The notes beneath the pieces were generated by a model. It saw only the letters and a program-made list of their open reading frames with translations. It did no database searches and had not been told where the DNA came from. A program made the position numbers and the translations under genes. Positions 45,982 through 58,177 of a stretch of DNA of 64,000 nucleotides are shown piece after piece. Every line of letters begins with the position of its first letter. Position 1 is the stretch's first letter. This DNA comes from Pipra filicauda (lineage: Eukaryota > Chordata > Aves > Passeriformes > Pipridae). Location of the stretch: positions 1,870,208 to 1,934,207 of the forward strand of contig NW_024104316.1 in assembly GCF_003945595.2 (NCBI RefSeq). The letters run 5' to 3'.

Positions 45982-48900
45982 CTGTAAAAAGAGAAAAAAG
46001 ACAAGTTGTGTAAGTTGAAGAACAAATAAATCCATCCTTTTCCTGACACTATGACCCCATCCCCAGCCATGAGAATGATGGCAGCACTGGAACACGGACC
46101 TAGAATCCTTCTATTCAAAGCTCAGCTGGATGAGGACCTGAAGGACCTGCTCCAGATTTGAAGAACCAAGGATTAGACTAGAGACCTCTGAGGGTCCATT
46201 CCAACTAAAATCTTTCCAACATTTTAGGAGTAATAGTAACCCTAACATCAGGTCCACTGGACAAGCCTGCTCCAGAGAGCCACTCCTGTAACCTGCAGGT
46301 CCCACCAAGCTGCAGGAGACTGACTGCTCTTTCCACACACACAGCTCACATCCTGCCTACACACGCCTTATTCCAGGCAACCCTTCAAGTGGCAGGAATC
46401 TGTGGCCCACAACTCTCTTCCCCCCAAGCAGTCCTGGCTAGGATTGCTTGTTTTTCTCAGCTGGAATCCCCATTTTTTTTCCCCTCTTACTCTGCTTCAG
46501 GTTGCCGAGGGTCTCCAGCCGCTGGTCCTCTGGCATCATGGAGTGACCAGGCGGCGTGTCGGGATCTGGCAGGTTCCGCAGCCGCTCCTCCATCTGTTTG
46601 CGCCACAGCTCCTTCCTCTCCAGCAGGCTGCAAGGCAAAGGAGAGCAGGTGTTGGCACATCTGGCAGGAGAGGCAGCCCAGGGACATCGGCAGAGAGCAG
46701 GAATCATGACCTTCAAACCCCGCTACGCTCCATGTCACTGCCTGAGGACCAAAGGGATCCACATGCTGGCACACGCCCTCGCTGTGGAGGATACAGGCGA
46801 GTTTAGCCCACACATGAGCAAACACACTCCACATGCACCAAAGGGCTGCTGGAAGAGACACACTCAGGCCAACACATGCTCCTTGGAGACAAGGGATGCT
46901 GCTGCTCGTTTCTGGCTCACCGAGTCCTCGCAAAACTGTCTGTGGGCCAGTGGCAGGATGAAGTCGGACAGAGCAGCTCATGGCCGAGGATGCACAGCCA
47001 AAGGACTGACACCGTTGTCAGTCCCAGGACAGGGGCACCCAGGAACAGCCTTCCACACAGAACCCTCAAATGCGCAGCACTAGTTGGATGTTCCTCAGAC
47101 TCCAGGTCCAAGGCAGGGTGAACACTTGTGAGGCAGAGCGAGCTCCCTGCCCCTCCAAAACTAGACCTTTTAATGCCGAAGCTGCGTCACGCGGAGCAAA
47201 GCTCACGAAGGGGCAGGAGCACACAGAGCACCCCCACAGCAGCATCACTGTACAGTGGCAAGCAAGGGAGGAGGAGACAAAACTCCTGAGCCCAGTTGCA
47301 CTGGCCATGTGATGTTTGTTAAGTCAGGAAGGCAGGAGAGTTTATTCCCCAGGCCACAGTAAATGGTGCTGCTGTGCACGGTGAGTGTGCCTCTGTCCCC
47401 AGCCCCTCTCTATGCAGAGGCTGGGGGATGCAGTGAAGGCTGTTACAGGGGGGTCATACATACTATTGGGGGACATGGCCCTTCTGCTTGGTGTTGTATT
47501 CCTCCTGCTCCCGGTGCTTCTGTTCCAGCAGCTCGGCCAGTGCCTGCAGGGACTGGGAGCGGCGCAGCGGGGCCCGCTTGGCATTGCAGGCGTTGTGCTT
47601 GATGAAGTCGATGCCCCTGCCCTCCACCTGGATCTGGAAGAAGAGAGAGCGAGGGATCAAGGGCCCTCTGGGCACACACACACAACCAGGAAACCACTGG
47701 GATGCATGGGTGCCAGAAATCCCTGGTATGGATGCAGTTAGTGTGCCACTCACCTTGGTTTCAGCACCCTGTGCTTCTGGAGTCTCTGTGTCTGCTCTTT
47801 TGGCTCTGACAGGCCTTGGGGAGAGCAGTCTGCAGGGCTTGATCCCAGAGCCACAGCGAGAATATGCTCTCAGGAATTTCACAGCCTCAGGATTTGGAGG
47901 TGGGGAGGTCTCCTGGGGAAGGCAAGGAAAGATCCACTATTGGAGGGAGACTGGAGCAAAGAGAAACCCATCCAACCAACTTTGGGTCGTCAACCATGAG
48001 CTCAGTCACAGGTTTCCAGCAGGCACACGGCAGCACATGCTTTCTGCCATGACTTGGCAGAAGTTCTTGGGGGAAGGCAATCAGTAGTCAGCCAGCAAAG
48101 GCCAACAAAGCAACAAATCCAGCCCTGGAAACAGAACTTTGTAAAGAATTGCTAAGAGAGGAAAATCTGCAGAGACGTGCATTTGGATCAAATGCATGTG
48201 CAGCACTGAGTGGAGAATCCCTCTTTACTGACTAACCTGGTAGGCACAAAAGGAGAGTAACACCAGATAACCCAAAGGATACCTACTGGAGTGAGGGACA
48301 AGCTAAATCCATGGACATTCCACACTGACAGTGACAATGGTTCCTCAAAACCCAGCAATCTTGCTGTGAAGGACAAATGGCAGCGTGGGGTACATGTGCT
48401 GAAAGGCAGGAGACACAAGGGAGAGACACATCTCCCCTGTTGGCAACACCAGACACCTTAAACTCCCAGGAGTCATCCCACTTCCATGGATCCAGAGGAG
48501 GGCTGACCTGCCACAGGAAGCTTTAATGAAGTGGCACAGGTAGGCATGAAGCTGACTGCTGAGGTGCTGTTCTCAAGTGCTGCTCTGCTCAGCACCTCAA
48601 ATCTGTGGTTATATCACTCTAGACAGAAAAAAGAGTGGAGAGTGAAGGAGTCTGGTGGAATTGCATCTGAGGGGCATCTTCAAAGGCCGTGGTTAACACT
48701 GGCACAAGGTGACACTACTTGATGTCTAGCAGGTAGTCTGGGACTATCTCAGACAACCTTTTTGCAAACAAACCCTGAAAATTGAAAGTTGACACTGTTG
48801 CGAGGGGGTGACCTTGTGATAAATGCAACCAGGGCACTGCTCTGCTCTTGGAAGAGACAGGACCTACACAGGGCAGCCCCCAGATCTTTACAGGTACCCA

Positions 48901-51900
48901 AAGTCTCAGCAGCAACCTCAGCTGAACTGCAGCCCCTCAGGGCAGATTCCTTCTTGCCTGGCCCATTTAGCTGGGCAGAGCTGCAGACTGATGGTGGGAT
49001 CAGTCAGTCACATCAGTGGTTTTGGTGTAAGGAGCAGGGTATGTGATGTTCCTCAGCACTGCTCCAAATATGATCAGTCTTGTTTCAACAGGAGCCAGAA
49101 GACCTGGATCTCTCCAGTAAGTTAATGAGAAGTGCCTTTCCTTAGCAGGGCTGGCTCAAAGTCGAGTAAGGCTGTGGTTTTATGAGCATGCTAGCAGAGC
49201 ACAGCACGCTCCCTGGGAGCACTGGGACTGCCAGAGCCCTTTCCAAGGCAGCTGCTACAGTCAACAGCCTCAGGGACAGATGAGAGAAAAGAAACTCTGC
49301 ATTAGTCCTCAAGATCTAACAGAATCAACTTAAACTCTGAGCAGCAGCAGCTTCACAGAGGACGGAGATCCTTCAAAGGGAACACCTCAGCTCCAGGAGA
49401 GCCACAGCAACAGTTAAAGCTAAGTGAGTCAGCGCCAGGGCCGCCTGTCACCCCTCTGGAGGAATCCACAGAGCACAAGTAACGCACCACGCAGAAACTG
49501 CCTGCGCAGAGACCACCCCCTCCCCCCAAAACAAAGGAAGGAATGATCTCAATCTTCCTCAGATTCGTCAAAAGAGCGTAGGCTCTCATTCCTGAAGCAC
49601 ACGTGGGTTTGCTCCCATGTGTGGAGGGGTCACCGACATCAGAGAGGTTGATGGCACACCAGGAAGAAGGGACAGAGCATTTGGGACCACTGGTTTGGGA
49701 ATGATCTTGCCAATTTTTGCAGTTGCTGTCGATACACATCATTTTAGCGTCAAAAGTTGGCCACAGATGAAAGGAAAGCAATGCAGAGATAAGGAGGAAC
49801 TTGAAGACTCCAACTCAGCAAGGGAGTACTGGGGGAAAGCTTGTGCAGGAGCTCAGGCTCAGCTTGCACCCACTGTCTGCACAAGCTCCCTGTATCACTG
49901 GGAGCATCCCTAGGCAGGGAATACGGCTGGGAGAGGGAACCACCTGGAACCCACCACACTGGTGTGATGAGATTTCCCTCTTCTCTGCATCCCCTGCCTG
50001 GGGGGCTGCTTGGCCAGACAGGATGGGGATTATTATTATTGCAGCACTCACTCTCTGGACCCAGACCACATGCTCTCAACTCTGCTGCCATGTCTGCCCC
50101 TTGTGCTTCAGCACCGAGATGCCCCCACACCCTGTCGGTTCTGTGACTCCCCAGTCTCCATCATCCCACTGTCCCTCATGGCTGAACCACATCCCAAGCC
50201 AGGAGAGTTCAAGAGCTCCGTAGGTACCAACCTGCAGTTTGGCCTTCACCTTTGACTCCACGTTTTCATATTTCTGGGATTTCCACAGAGCTTTCACAGG
50301 CTTGGGCTGGCTGTGCTCTTGGGCTCGCTCCTTCTCTTTGCACCTCTTCTGAATCTCCTTTATCCGCCTCACATTTTCCTTCTCGTAGTCCTTGGGTTCT
50401 TTCCCTGCACAGCAAGGGAAGACACACCTTCACCTCCCAGACACTGCCAAGGGATGCAGGCTCTTGGAGCACTGGCACCAGAGCCCACAGCTCTGTCTCC
50501 AAAGGTGGTCCAACAGCCCACAGAACCTGCAAGTTCTGCCCTCTCCTGCAGACTAGACCATCTCTGCATCCCTCCCATGCTAGGTGCACACTCCTGGACT
50601 GATTCTTCTGCCAGAGGATCCCAAAGTTCTCAGATGAGCATCAGCACAGGTCTGTGCACACTGCTGGTGTTCATAGCCTCCCTTGTTCTCAGTGGCCCAC
50701 TTCTCCCAGTTTGGACTGTGCCAGCTGCGCCAGGATCCTCCCAAGAGCAAGGCCAACTCCCATCCCATGGTGATGAAGTAGGGAGGGCTGGCTAATGGCA
50801 GCTGCAGAACTGTAAACTTGCACTGTTCCTGGTTTCAGGGTCAGCCATTGTCCCATGTTCAAGTGGACATCACCGAGGTTATGGATTGTGGAGGGTTTTT
50901 TTGTTTTGAATAAAAAATGATCCTTCCTTGGGCTTCCCAGGACAGGGAAGATCTCAGCTGACACAACCAGACCCTCGTCCACTTCCCTCCTGCATGGGCA
51001 CAGCAGTTGTGGCAGTCACCAGCTGGCATCCGCCACGCTGGCCCTAGGCTGGGGGCAATGCCAGCACATGAAACAAACCAAATGACACCCAGGGCTCAGC
51101 CTTATCTCCTTCCTGGACCTCTGAATGTACTCTGGGTGACATCCCTGGAGAGGGAAACATCTTCCGCAAAGATGTTCTCAGTATCTACCTACAGACACTC
51201 TTCCCAAATCCTGCCTGGCTTCACCAGCAAGGAATTTGCCATGTTAAACATTCTCTGTACATGAAGGTTTCATTTGATTCATATATATTAGTTTGACTGA
51301 AGTCCCTCTTCCAGTTCTAGACCTGGTCCAGGCTGGAGCCATGGAGACCATAACAGCACCTATCCAGCACAGGTGACACCACTGCCAGGCCAAACGCAGC
51401 AGATCCAAGGAATCCACCCAATTCCCTGATGCTCCATCCCTGGCCCAAAAGGCAACTCAGGCCAGCAGTGACTCGGCTGTACTTACTCTTGACCGGCAAT
51501 CCCCCGCCAAGGGAGATCCCCTCGAGCTGCAGCAAGAGGCCGAGTGTCCCCTTCCGCCCCTTCTCCAGGAAGTCCTTTCCACTGGGGCGAATGCGAGGGC
51601 TTGGCTGGGCCTGGCGGGCACTGCCCAAAGCAGAGTATGGGTTGGGAACTGGGTCCAGGGGGCCAGAGGTCAAATGCAGCTTTTGAGCATTTCCTTCCAG
51701 CCTCCCTTGAGCTACAGAGAAAGAAAAAGGAGACCCTTCTCAGGAAATGATCATCTCATCGTTTTCTTCACTCACAGTCCACAAACAATGCTGAAGACCC
51801 CCTCTCCACCTCTACTTTCCCATTTTTCAACCAGCTGTACAGATCCCCTTTAGGATCACCATCCATGAGGCAGCAGAAGCACCTGCACTGGTGTGAATGG

Positions 51901-52082
51901 AGACTGTCGAGGACACCAAAGGATAAGGACATCAAACATGCAAGCTGTTGTGCCAAAGCACAAACCCACACATCTGTAGCAAGCACCAAGGACTCACCTG
52001 AGAAGGGGCGTTTGTAATACTCTGGAAAAAGCGTAGGGTCTGGAGGAATGGGGCCAGAAATCCTGGATGGCCCCTCACACAT
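45821..52082 (-). CDS. ENKD1: ENKD1, enkurin domain-containing protein 1 (complete)
   Basis: ENKD1 is a centrosomal and microtubule-associated protein linked to spindle orientation and ciliogenesis. Seven coding exons give 369 residues (about 346 in human). The N-terminus MCEGPSRISGPIPPDPTLFP is almost the same as in mammals. Other anchors are QGRLEGNAQKLHL, RRIKEIQKRCKEKERAQE, FLRAYSRCG, IDFIKHNACNAKRAP, YNTKQKGHVPQYLLERKELW and MMPEDQRLETL. The protein ends EAIKIFSRPKVFIKLDS. The enkurin domain, with its coiled-coil helix, occupies the last third. All phases agree (1,110 nt). It converges with PARD6A and is followed by GFOD2 in the usual order. A non-coding first exon is probable at about 56.5 kb. 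Confidence 0.97.
46112..46218 (+). repeat. CR1-like 3' fragment
   Basis: It reads aagctcagctggatgaggac, then acctctgagggtccattcca actaaaat. It looks like a diverged CR1 tail inside an ENKD1 intron. Confidence 0.65.
46491..46627 (-). CDS. ENKD1: ENKD1 coding exon 7 (enkurin domain)
   Basis: 137 nt, reading LLERKELWRKQMEERLRNLP and then MMPEDQRLETLGNLKQ. The donor is A|GTAAGA. Confidence 0.96.
47464..47633 (-). CDS. ENKD1: ENKD1 coding exon 6 (enkurin domain)
   Basis: 170 nt, reading IQVEGRGIDFIKHNACNAKR and then EYNTKQKGHVPQ. The donor is TA|GTATGT. Confidence 0.96.
47754..47912 (-). CDS. ENKD1: ENKD1 coding exon 5
   Basis: 159 nt, phase 0 at both ends, reading AVKFLRAYSRCGSGIKPCRL and ending PEAQGAETK. 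The acceptor is cttccccag. Confidence 0.94.
50232..50404 (-). CDS. ENKD1: ENKD1 coding exon 4
   Basis: 173 nt, reading KEPKDYEKENVRRIKEIQKR and ending ESKVKAKLQ. It is strongly charged and predicted helical. The donor is GTTGGT, a weaker but acceptable site. Confidence 0.95.
51487..51711 (-). CDS. ENKD1: ENKD1 coding exon 3
   Basis: 225 nt, reading AQGRLEGNAQKLHLTSGPLD and ending LEGISLGGGLPVK. The acceptor is ctctgtag and the donor is A|GTAAGT. Confidence 0.95.
51998..52082 (-). CDS. ENKD1: ENKD1 exon 2, coding part (start codon)
   Basis: 85 coding nt from the ATG, reading MCEGPSRISGPIPPDPTLFP and then EYYKRPFS. The donor is G|GTGAGT. A likely acceptor (gttctcag) at 52,128-52,127 gives a 44-nt 5' UTR in this exon. 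Confidence 0.95.
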
Positions 52083-52126
52083 CCTGCCACACGTTGCCCT
52101 GCCTCTGCCACAGAAACCAACCAGCA

Positions 52127-55100
52127 CTGAGAACAGAAATGAACAGGGCCCACTGAGCCACTGAAAAGCTACATTAAATATAAATATAAATATAAATATA
52201 AATATAAATATAAATATAAATATAAATATAAATATAAATATAAATATAAATATAAATATAAATATAAATGAGGGGAACTTCTGACCTTTGTTAGAGAGCT
52301 CACCCCCAGCTACAGAGATGACCTGCAAGTAGGAAACCACCCTGAAGTGGACCTCATGCAGGTGAAACAAGGGGTCCAGCAGCACCATCCCTACTGTGGG
52401 TCTAATCAGCATTTTTACCAGCACTGAACCTGAAATGTCTGTGGTTGCTGCAATATCAGTACCTTCAAAACAGAAAATCCTTCCTGGCTCTGTTCTCCCA
52501 TACAGAAACATTTAATGCAAACACACAAAGAGCTGAGCTGCTCTCAGATCAGCTCCCTGTGTGTCTTCAGTAAACAGGAAACACAAGGTAGCTGGCCATG
52601 ATCTGACAGGTTTTGGCCTGAGATTTGAATTATCTTGCACCTTGGGCTCCCTCTAAATGTCTCCTGTGGTTCAAACACAGCCTGCCCAGAGGAAGCTGAA
52701 GCCCCTGCTCCACCAGGCTGCATCCTCCCTGAGAACACACCTGTGTTGTCACCACCCCTGAGCAGGCTGGGAATGAACCTTAAAAGGAACCAAGATAAAA
52801 CACTTCACTGCAGGATCATGCAGGGGCAGACACTGGGTTTATCGGGAAGAACCCAGCTGGTTTCTCAGGTCTTGGGGAGAACAGTCACCTGCTTAGAAAA
52901 AAATCTCTCTAATTTCCAAAGTACTTTTCAGTGCAGCACAGATCTGCTAGTCCCTGCCCTGGCCCACACTGATCCCTGTTCTATTTCCCCTTCCCATGAC
53001 AGCAGGAGAAAAGACCCTTCCAGCAGAAAGGGGCAGGAGCTGTGCTGCTCACCAAGATCCCCTGGGATAGCACTTTTGTGCCTACAAGAAACCCGAGGGA
53101 CTTGCTCCCTGCTCAGAACACGAGGATTCAGGATGCCAGCCCAGCAGGCACAGGCTGCTGGTGAGCTCCCAGCAGGTGCCACAAGAGCCTCACTGCCTCA
53201 TCAGAGTCACACCGTGATTTTGACAGGCGCCAGGGCAGCGTGGCTGGAGTCACTGCTGTGAGAGCTGGGGCTACAACCTGCATGCCCTGACTCCTGAGGC
53301 ATCATTCGAAGGTTTCTGAGACAACCCTCCGGGAAGAACCCCTTTCAGGATCCTTGGCATGCCGGCACTGACGGGACGCAGCATCTGCAGTTTAATTTAT
53401 AAACCAATAAACGATCAGTACAAGGCTGAGTGAGTCTGAGTCATAGCAACTAATGCACTGCAGTCTTCCTTGGTAAATCACCCCTGTTGACATGAGACCC
53501 ATTAGCAAAACGCTGTTATTCATCTCCTGGACACAGCAGCAGAGGCAATGTAAGCAGTGCTGACTACTGCACACCAGCATTGCATGTGCAGCCTGTACCC
53601 AGCTGCTCTGGGAAAGCTATTTCTGAAAAGCAGGCACAGACTCTCAGCCGGAGATAAAAGGACGCTGGCTTGGTATTATTTAATCTCCTTGATAATGGAT
53701 CCAACTAAGCCAGAACAGGCTCTCTCATTCTAGAAAAAAAAAAAAAACGGGAAAAAAAAAAGCATTCACCATGAGATCACTCCAGAACAGCTACTGGCCT
53801 TGAAATGCACATCTGATCTTGATCTGAACTCGTGTTCCAACCCAGTAATTTACACGCAAAATGACAGGCTGAAATCAAGACCTGTAACAGAGCAGACAAT
53901 TATTGCTGGGGGTTGAAGGAGGAAAGGCAAGTTGATGGGAGGCGGGGGATGGAAGGCTCGTTTTATACCTTCACATCCCAACTGCACCCTGCCCTGCTGC
54001 AGGGAATTTGCAAATGACACCCACTCCCTGATTTGCAAGTCACATCACCTCTGGATTGGGATCTTGCAAGATCAGACAACCTCATTACAACAGTAAGCAT
54101 CTTGCCCATCTAGGTACCTATAGCGAATGCCCCTATGTGGGACACCGGCCCCCAGTGCCAGTCTCCCAGCCCTGGGAAGCAGCTGCCAAACCTCAGTTAC
54201 CAACCACTGGTACAGAATTCCCAAGCTGCTGCTCTGCTCCTGCTGACCATGGGCCTGCTTGGGGGACACGAGTGAGAGAACCTCATGGCTCACTTCTGCC
54301 AAGTGGGGATGTGTGGAGCTCCTCTGCTGCCATTCCTGCCTGATTGGTCTGCAGCACCAACAGTCCTGTACTGAGCCAATTCCACCCACTACTCCTCTAT
54401 CAAACAAGTAATTTCTTTTGCTGGGTTCGTTCTCTACCTGTGTAACCTCCTATCCAAAAGCAGTCTGGCTTTTCCCTGCACATGGGGATCAGAGAAGCAC
54501 TGGATCAAGTGTCAGGGAAACACAGCAGGAGCATGTGCTTGTGAGCACAGAGGAGAGGTAAGAGGGAACAGGGTCAGCCCTGGGCTGAACTGATCACTGT
54601 CTGCACCCAGGACAGCAACTTCTCTTATCACCATGTTAGAAACCTAAACATCAACAATACAGTACCTGACCTGCTCCCACCAGAAAAGCACCATTTAGTG
54701 CACTCACAGGCTGTGAGATGCAGGCAGACTCTGCAAAACAGGCTGGTTAAGTCCAGGTACACAGATACATGTGTGCAGCTCCTCTCTGTTCTTACCCCCT
54801 GCCAGCCTGTACACTCACAGGGAAGCAGCCACAGGGCTGCCCCAGCCCTGTTCCCTGCCCTGCACAGGAGGCACAGGGTAACCCAACAACTTTAGCATTG
54901 CTCACTCACCCTGGCTGAGCCTGGAGGGCTGCTCACTTCTCCCCCAGGACCACAGTTTAATGCTGGCCTAGGAGTCAAGCAGTGCAGCCTCCAGCTCTCT
55001 CTCTCCCAGAGCGTCCCTGTAAGTTTAGTAACCATTAACTCGACTCTTTGTGCCCTTTGCTGCAGCTGACCAAGCAGTAAAAATGCTACTTATCCCCTTG

Positions 55101-56490
55101 GCAAACTGAGACCTTTCAGAGCCTGTAAGAACCACAGCTTCCTTTTGTTGCTTGTTTTTGGCATCAAAGTAAACTACAAAACATGGGAACAGACAAGGCT
55201 TGGGCAGATGTATTTCACACCCTTGGACCCACTGCATCTGACTTTGAAGCATTCCCTCTTCTTCACAGACGACATTTTCGCTGTTCCTGTGTCCCTGGCC
55301 AGGAAGCTGCTGCCACACACAGAGCTGACACCAGCCCAGCTTCTTGCCTTCATGAGCCAATCTCTGCAAAAAGCATGGGAAAAATCATCCCACGGCTGAG
55401 ATAAACTGTGATAAGCAGAACAAGTCATCTGCAGCAAATCAAAGGGCTAATCTCCGTGCAGCTGGTCTTGCATGCTTGATTCCTTCCTCAACAGTTTTAG
55501 CTGAAATGGAAAGTCACATCAGGATAACTTCCATGCCTGAGGGCTGCACCAAAACAGGGCAGAACCTGGATCTGCAACCATTCCTCCTGCAGAATCAGAG
55601 GTCAGGAAATGAGGTCCATGTGCTGTAGACCTACCCAAGTGGTGTCAGTCCCTGCCTAAGCTTGCTGACTGCAATGAGAGAGGTTAATATTCTCCTTTTA
55701 ATACTATTCCCCATGCTGTTTCCCCCAGGTCTCACCAGCTCTTCCCCACCTGCCAGTCTCAAAGACCCATATTCTCTTTGTCTCTCTGAAAACAGAGGGG
55801 CAGGTACAGCCGAGTGCGACACCGGCGTTTGCATGCTGAACATGTTTCCTGGGAGCTGGCGAGGTATCCACCGACAGCACTTTAGGAACAAAGCCAGCCT
55901 GGACAGTCTGCCCAGGGAGTCAGACGTGTGAACTGCAGCATCTGGAGCAGGAGGTGAACGAGGGACGTGCTCGGCGGTGGAAGGCGGGCAGAGACTGATG
56001 TGGGTATCGCAGGGCTGCAGCCCAGTCCTCTCCCTGAGGAGCAAGGGCAGATGACGACACCGCGGCCCCACCTCGACGCGTGGGATTCCTCCCCGACGCG
56101 GGGACGAGCCCCGGGCTGCGATTACAGGACCCGACGTGCAGCAGCGGGTCGGGCGCTGGAGCCTGGAGCTGGTGCCGCAGCCCAGACCCCTCCGGCCGGG
56201 CCGGCTCGGGACCAGCACCAACCCGTGCCGAGAGCCGGGACCCGCTGGGCAACACGGGACACCCTGGGGACCCTTCCTGGCCCCCGGGGAGAGGGGCCGG
56301 GGGGCGCTGCCAGCAGCGCAGCCCCGGGGTGCCGAGGGCGGCCGGGGCTTCCCCCGCCTCTCCCCGCGGGCGCTGCCCCTGCCCCGGCCCGGCTCCAGCT
56401 CCAGCCCTCCCCGGCCTCCGCCGCTCCCGAGCCCCGGCGGGCGGCCCCGGGAGCGCCCTCGGCACCCCCCCAACCTCCGAGAGGACTCAC
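52127..56490 (-). other. ENKD1 intron 1 (5' UTR intron)
   Basis: The region runs between the CpG-island donor and the acceptor in front of the start-codon exon, 4.4 kb. It holds the hexamer microsatellite and an interrupted A run at about 53,733-53,761. No gene was recognised in it. Confidence 0.6.
52174..52269 (+). repeat. (TATAAA)n hexanucleotide microsatellite, about 16 copies
   Basis: An uninterrupted array of ataaat/tataaa units. It lies about 46 bp upstream of the proposed ENKD1 exon 2 acceptor in the transcript direction. Confidence 0.97.
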
Positions 56491-56700
56491 CGAGGGAGGC
56501 CGCGGAGAAGCGCTCCCGGCCGGGCCGGGCAGGGCTGGGCCCGCCCGCCGGCACCGAGGGCCCGGCCCGGCCCCGCCGCTCCCCGGCAACGGCCGCTTCC
56601 GCCGGGAGGGGCGGGCCCGGCCCCGCCGCTGCGCCCGGTCGGCCGCGGGACACCGCGGGGGCCGGGCACAGCACTGACCCCCAGAGCCGGCCCCGGGCTC
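56080..56700 (-). promoter_or_regulatory. CpG island, probable ENKD1 promoter and non-coding exon 1
   Basis: A very GC- and CpG-rich block with Sp1-like GGGCGG motifs. On the minus strand a strong donor, CCTCG|GTGAGT, ends an exon at 56491. It fits a 5' UTR exon of ENKD1; this assignment is inferred from position and strand. Confidence 0.6.
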
Positions 56701-58171
56701 TAATGCACAACAGCCGCGTTGGACAAACAGGGATGGCACGGGGAAATCCGGGATTCACGGCCGGGATTCGCCTCATCCAAAGGAGCGCTCCCGTGGCCAC
56801 CATGCCGCTCCGCCCGTGCAGGGCAGCTGGAGGATGGAGCCAGCCCAGAAGCCCCTTTCAGCCTTCCGCACGATTCTGCGGTCATGTCTCTCGCTCACCC
56901 AGGAGTCTTGGCACCGTGTTTCCTTCACTGGGATCATCCGGAGATGTTTCGTGCTTCCTTCTTCTCCTATAGGAACCGTAATTAAGATTTTTTTGCCCAA
57001 TGCAAACATACTGACAAAGGCACAGAGGAAGGTTCTCAGTTCAAGGAAGACAACTTCATAACAGACCCAAAACTGGCATGAAATCAGCCAGAGCTGTGCT
57101 ATCTGAATGAAGGTGGTGACTTTCAGGTGAGCTCGGGAGACATTATCTCACCCATTTTACATAGCACACAGACACCACAGACATTAGATGCTCAGACCCA
57201 TGGCAGGAACAGCAGACCTCTACCCCTTAAAGGAAGGTTGGAAGAGATGCAGCTTTTGCTGCCCCACCTGCTACAGCTGGGAACAGTGAATAGAATCATA
57301 GAAACAAACCATCACAGAATATCCTGTGTTGGAAGGGACCCACAAGGATCATTGAGTACAACTCCAGGCCCTGCACAGGACACCGCAAGAATCCCATGTG
57401 CCCCTCAGAGCATTGTCCAAATGCTTCTTGAACTCTGTCAGTTTTGGTGCTGTGACCACTTCCCTGGGCAGCCTGTTCCACTGCTCAACCACCCTCTGGC
57501 TGAAAAATCTTTTCCTAATATCCAACCTAACCCTTCACTTTTTTCTCCCAGCTCACAGCAGGGGTGAGATTGCACAGAGCAGAGGAGCAGCCAAGCTCTT
57601 ACACTTTAAAACAGCACATCAGTAGACCTGTTTCTGTCAGAGTTTTACTGTGTGGAGAGTAAACACCCAAGGGTAAATACCTGATTTACACACTGAGCAA
57701 AGACAGCAGTCCCATCAATACTGCAAGGATTTTGCTTCTTACTTGGGGTCTTCCAGCAACTTACTACAGTAAGTCAGGCAGAATAAAGATCCTGGTTTTT
57801 TAACAGAAATTGATGTGGTTAGTCCAAGACGGGCAAGAGGATCTCCAAAACCAGCTACTTAACAGCTGTGGTTTCAGGGAAACAGCAAGGAGGGGAGAAA
57901 TAAATTTTCTGGTGGGACTTACTTTCCCTTGGTAATAAATGAACAACACTTGCTAGGACAGAACAGAGCTGTATTGCCAGATATCACACAGCTGCTTCTA
58001 CACCCAAGTGACCCAACTGGCAGCAAAAGAGCACAGAAATAAGGAAGGACTCACCAGGTACTGGGCCCCATCTGTAAGTCTCCTGTTCACTTTTATTAGG
58101 ATGGCTATAGCTTGACCAAATCAAACACGAGCACACAGCTGCATAAAGAATGTCCTCAACAAACACAACTT
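56701..58171. other. Intergenic, ENKD1 to GFOD2 3' end
   Basis: About 1.5 kb. A CR1 fragment lies in the middle. The mammalian neighbour C16orf86 was not recognised here. No other gene was seen. Confidence 0.6.
57289..57545 (-). repeat. CR1 LINE fragment
   Basis: The plus strand reads aatcatagaa, then gtgttggaagggacccacaa, then tgggcagcctgttccactgc, the reverse complement of the CR1 3' end. Confidence 0.92.
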
Positions 58172-58177
58172 TTTATT
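58172..58177 (-). terminator. Candidate GFOD2 polyadenylation signal
   Basis: AATAAA on the minus strand, about 1.3 kb after the GFOD2 stop. Another AATAAA lies at 58,693-58,698. Which is used cannot be seen. Confidence 0.4.

Larger units (their letters stand above)
45982..51997 (-). other. ENKD1 introns between coding exons
   Basis: Introns 45,982-46,490 (with a CR1 fragment), 46,628-47,463, 47,634-47,753, 47,913-50,231, 50,405-51,486 and 51,712-51,997. A CA run lies at about 47,675-47,685. No other genes were recognised. Confidence 0.8.

Noticed and set aside
51768..52511. 247-codon ORF with a long Phe-Ile repeat
   Set aside because: The repeat is the hexamer microsatellite read in a frame. 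The ENKD1 start exon is embedded in it by chance frame continuity.
55631..56803. 390-codon minus-strand ORF over the ENKD1 CpG island
   Set aside because: Low-complexity GC-rich translation with no family motif. The same DNA is open in several frames on both strands.
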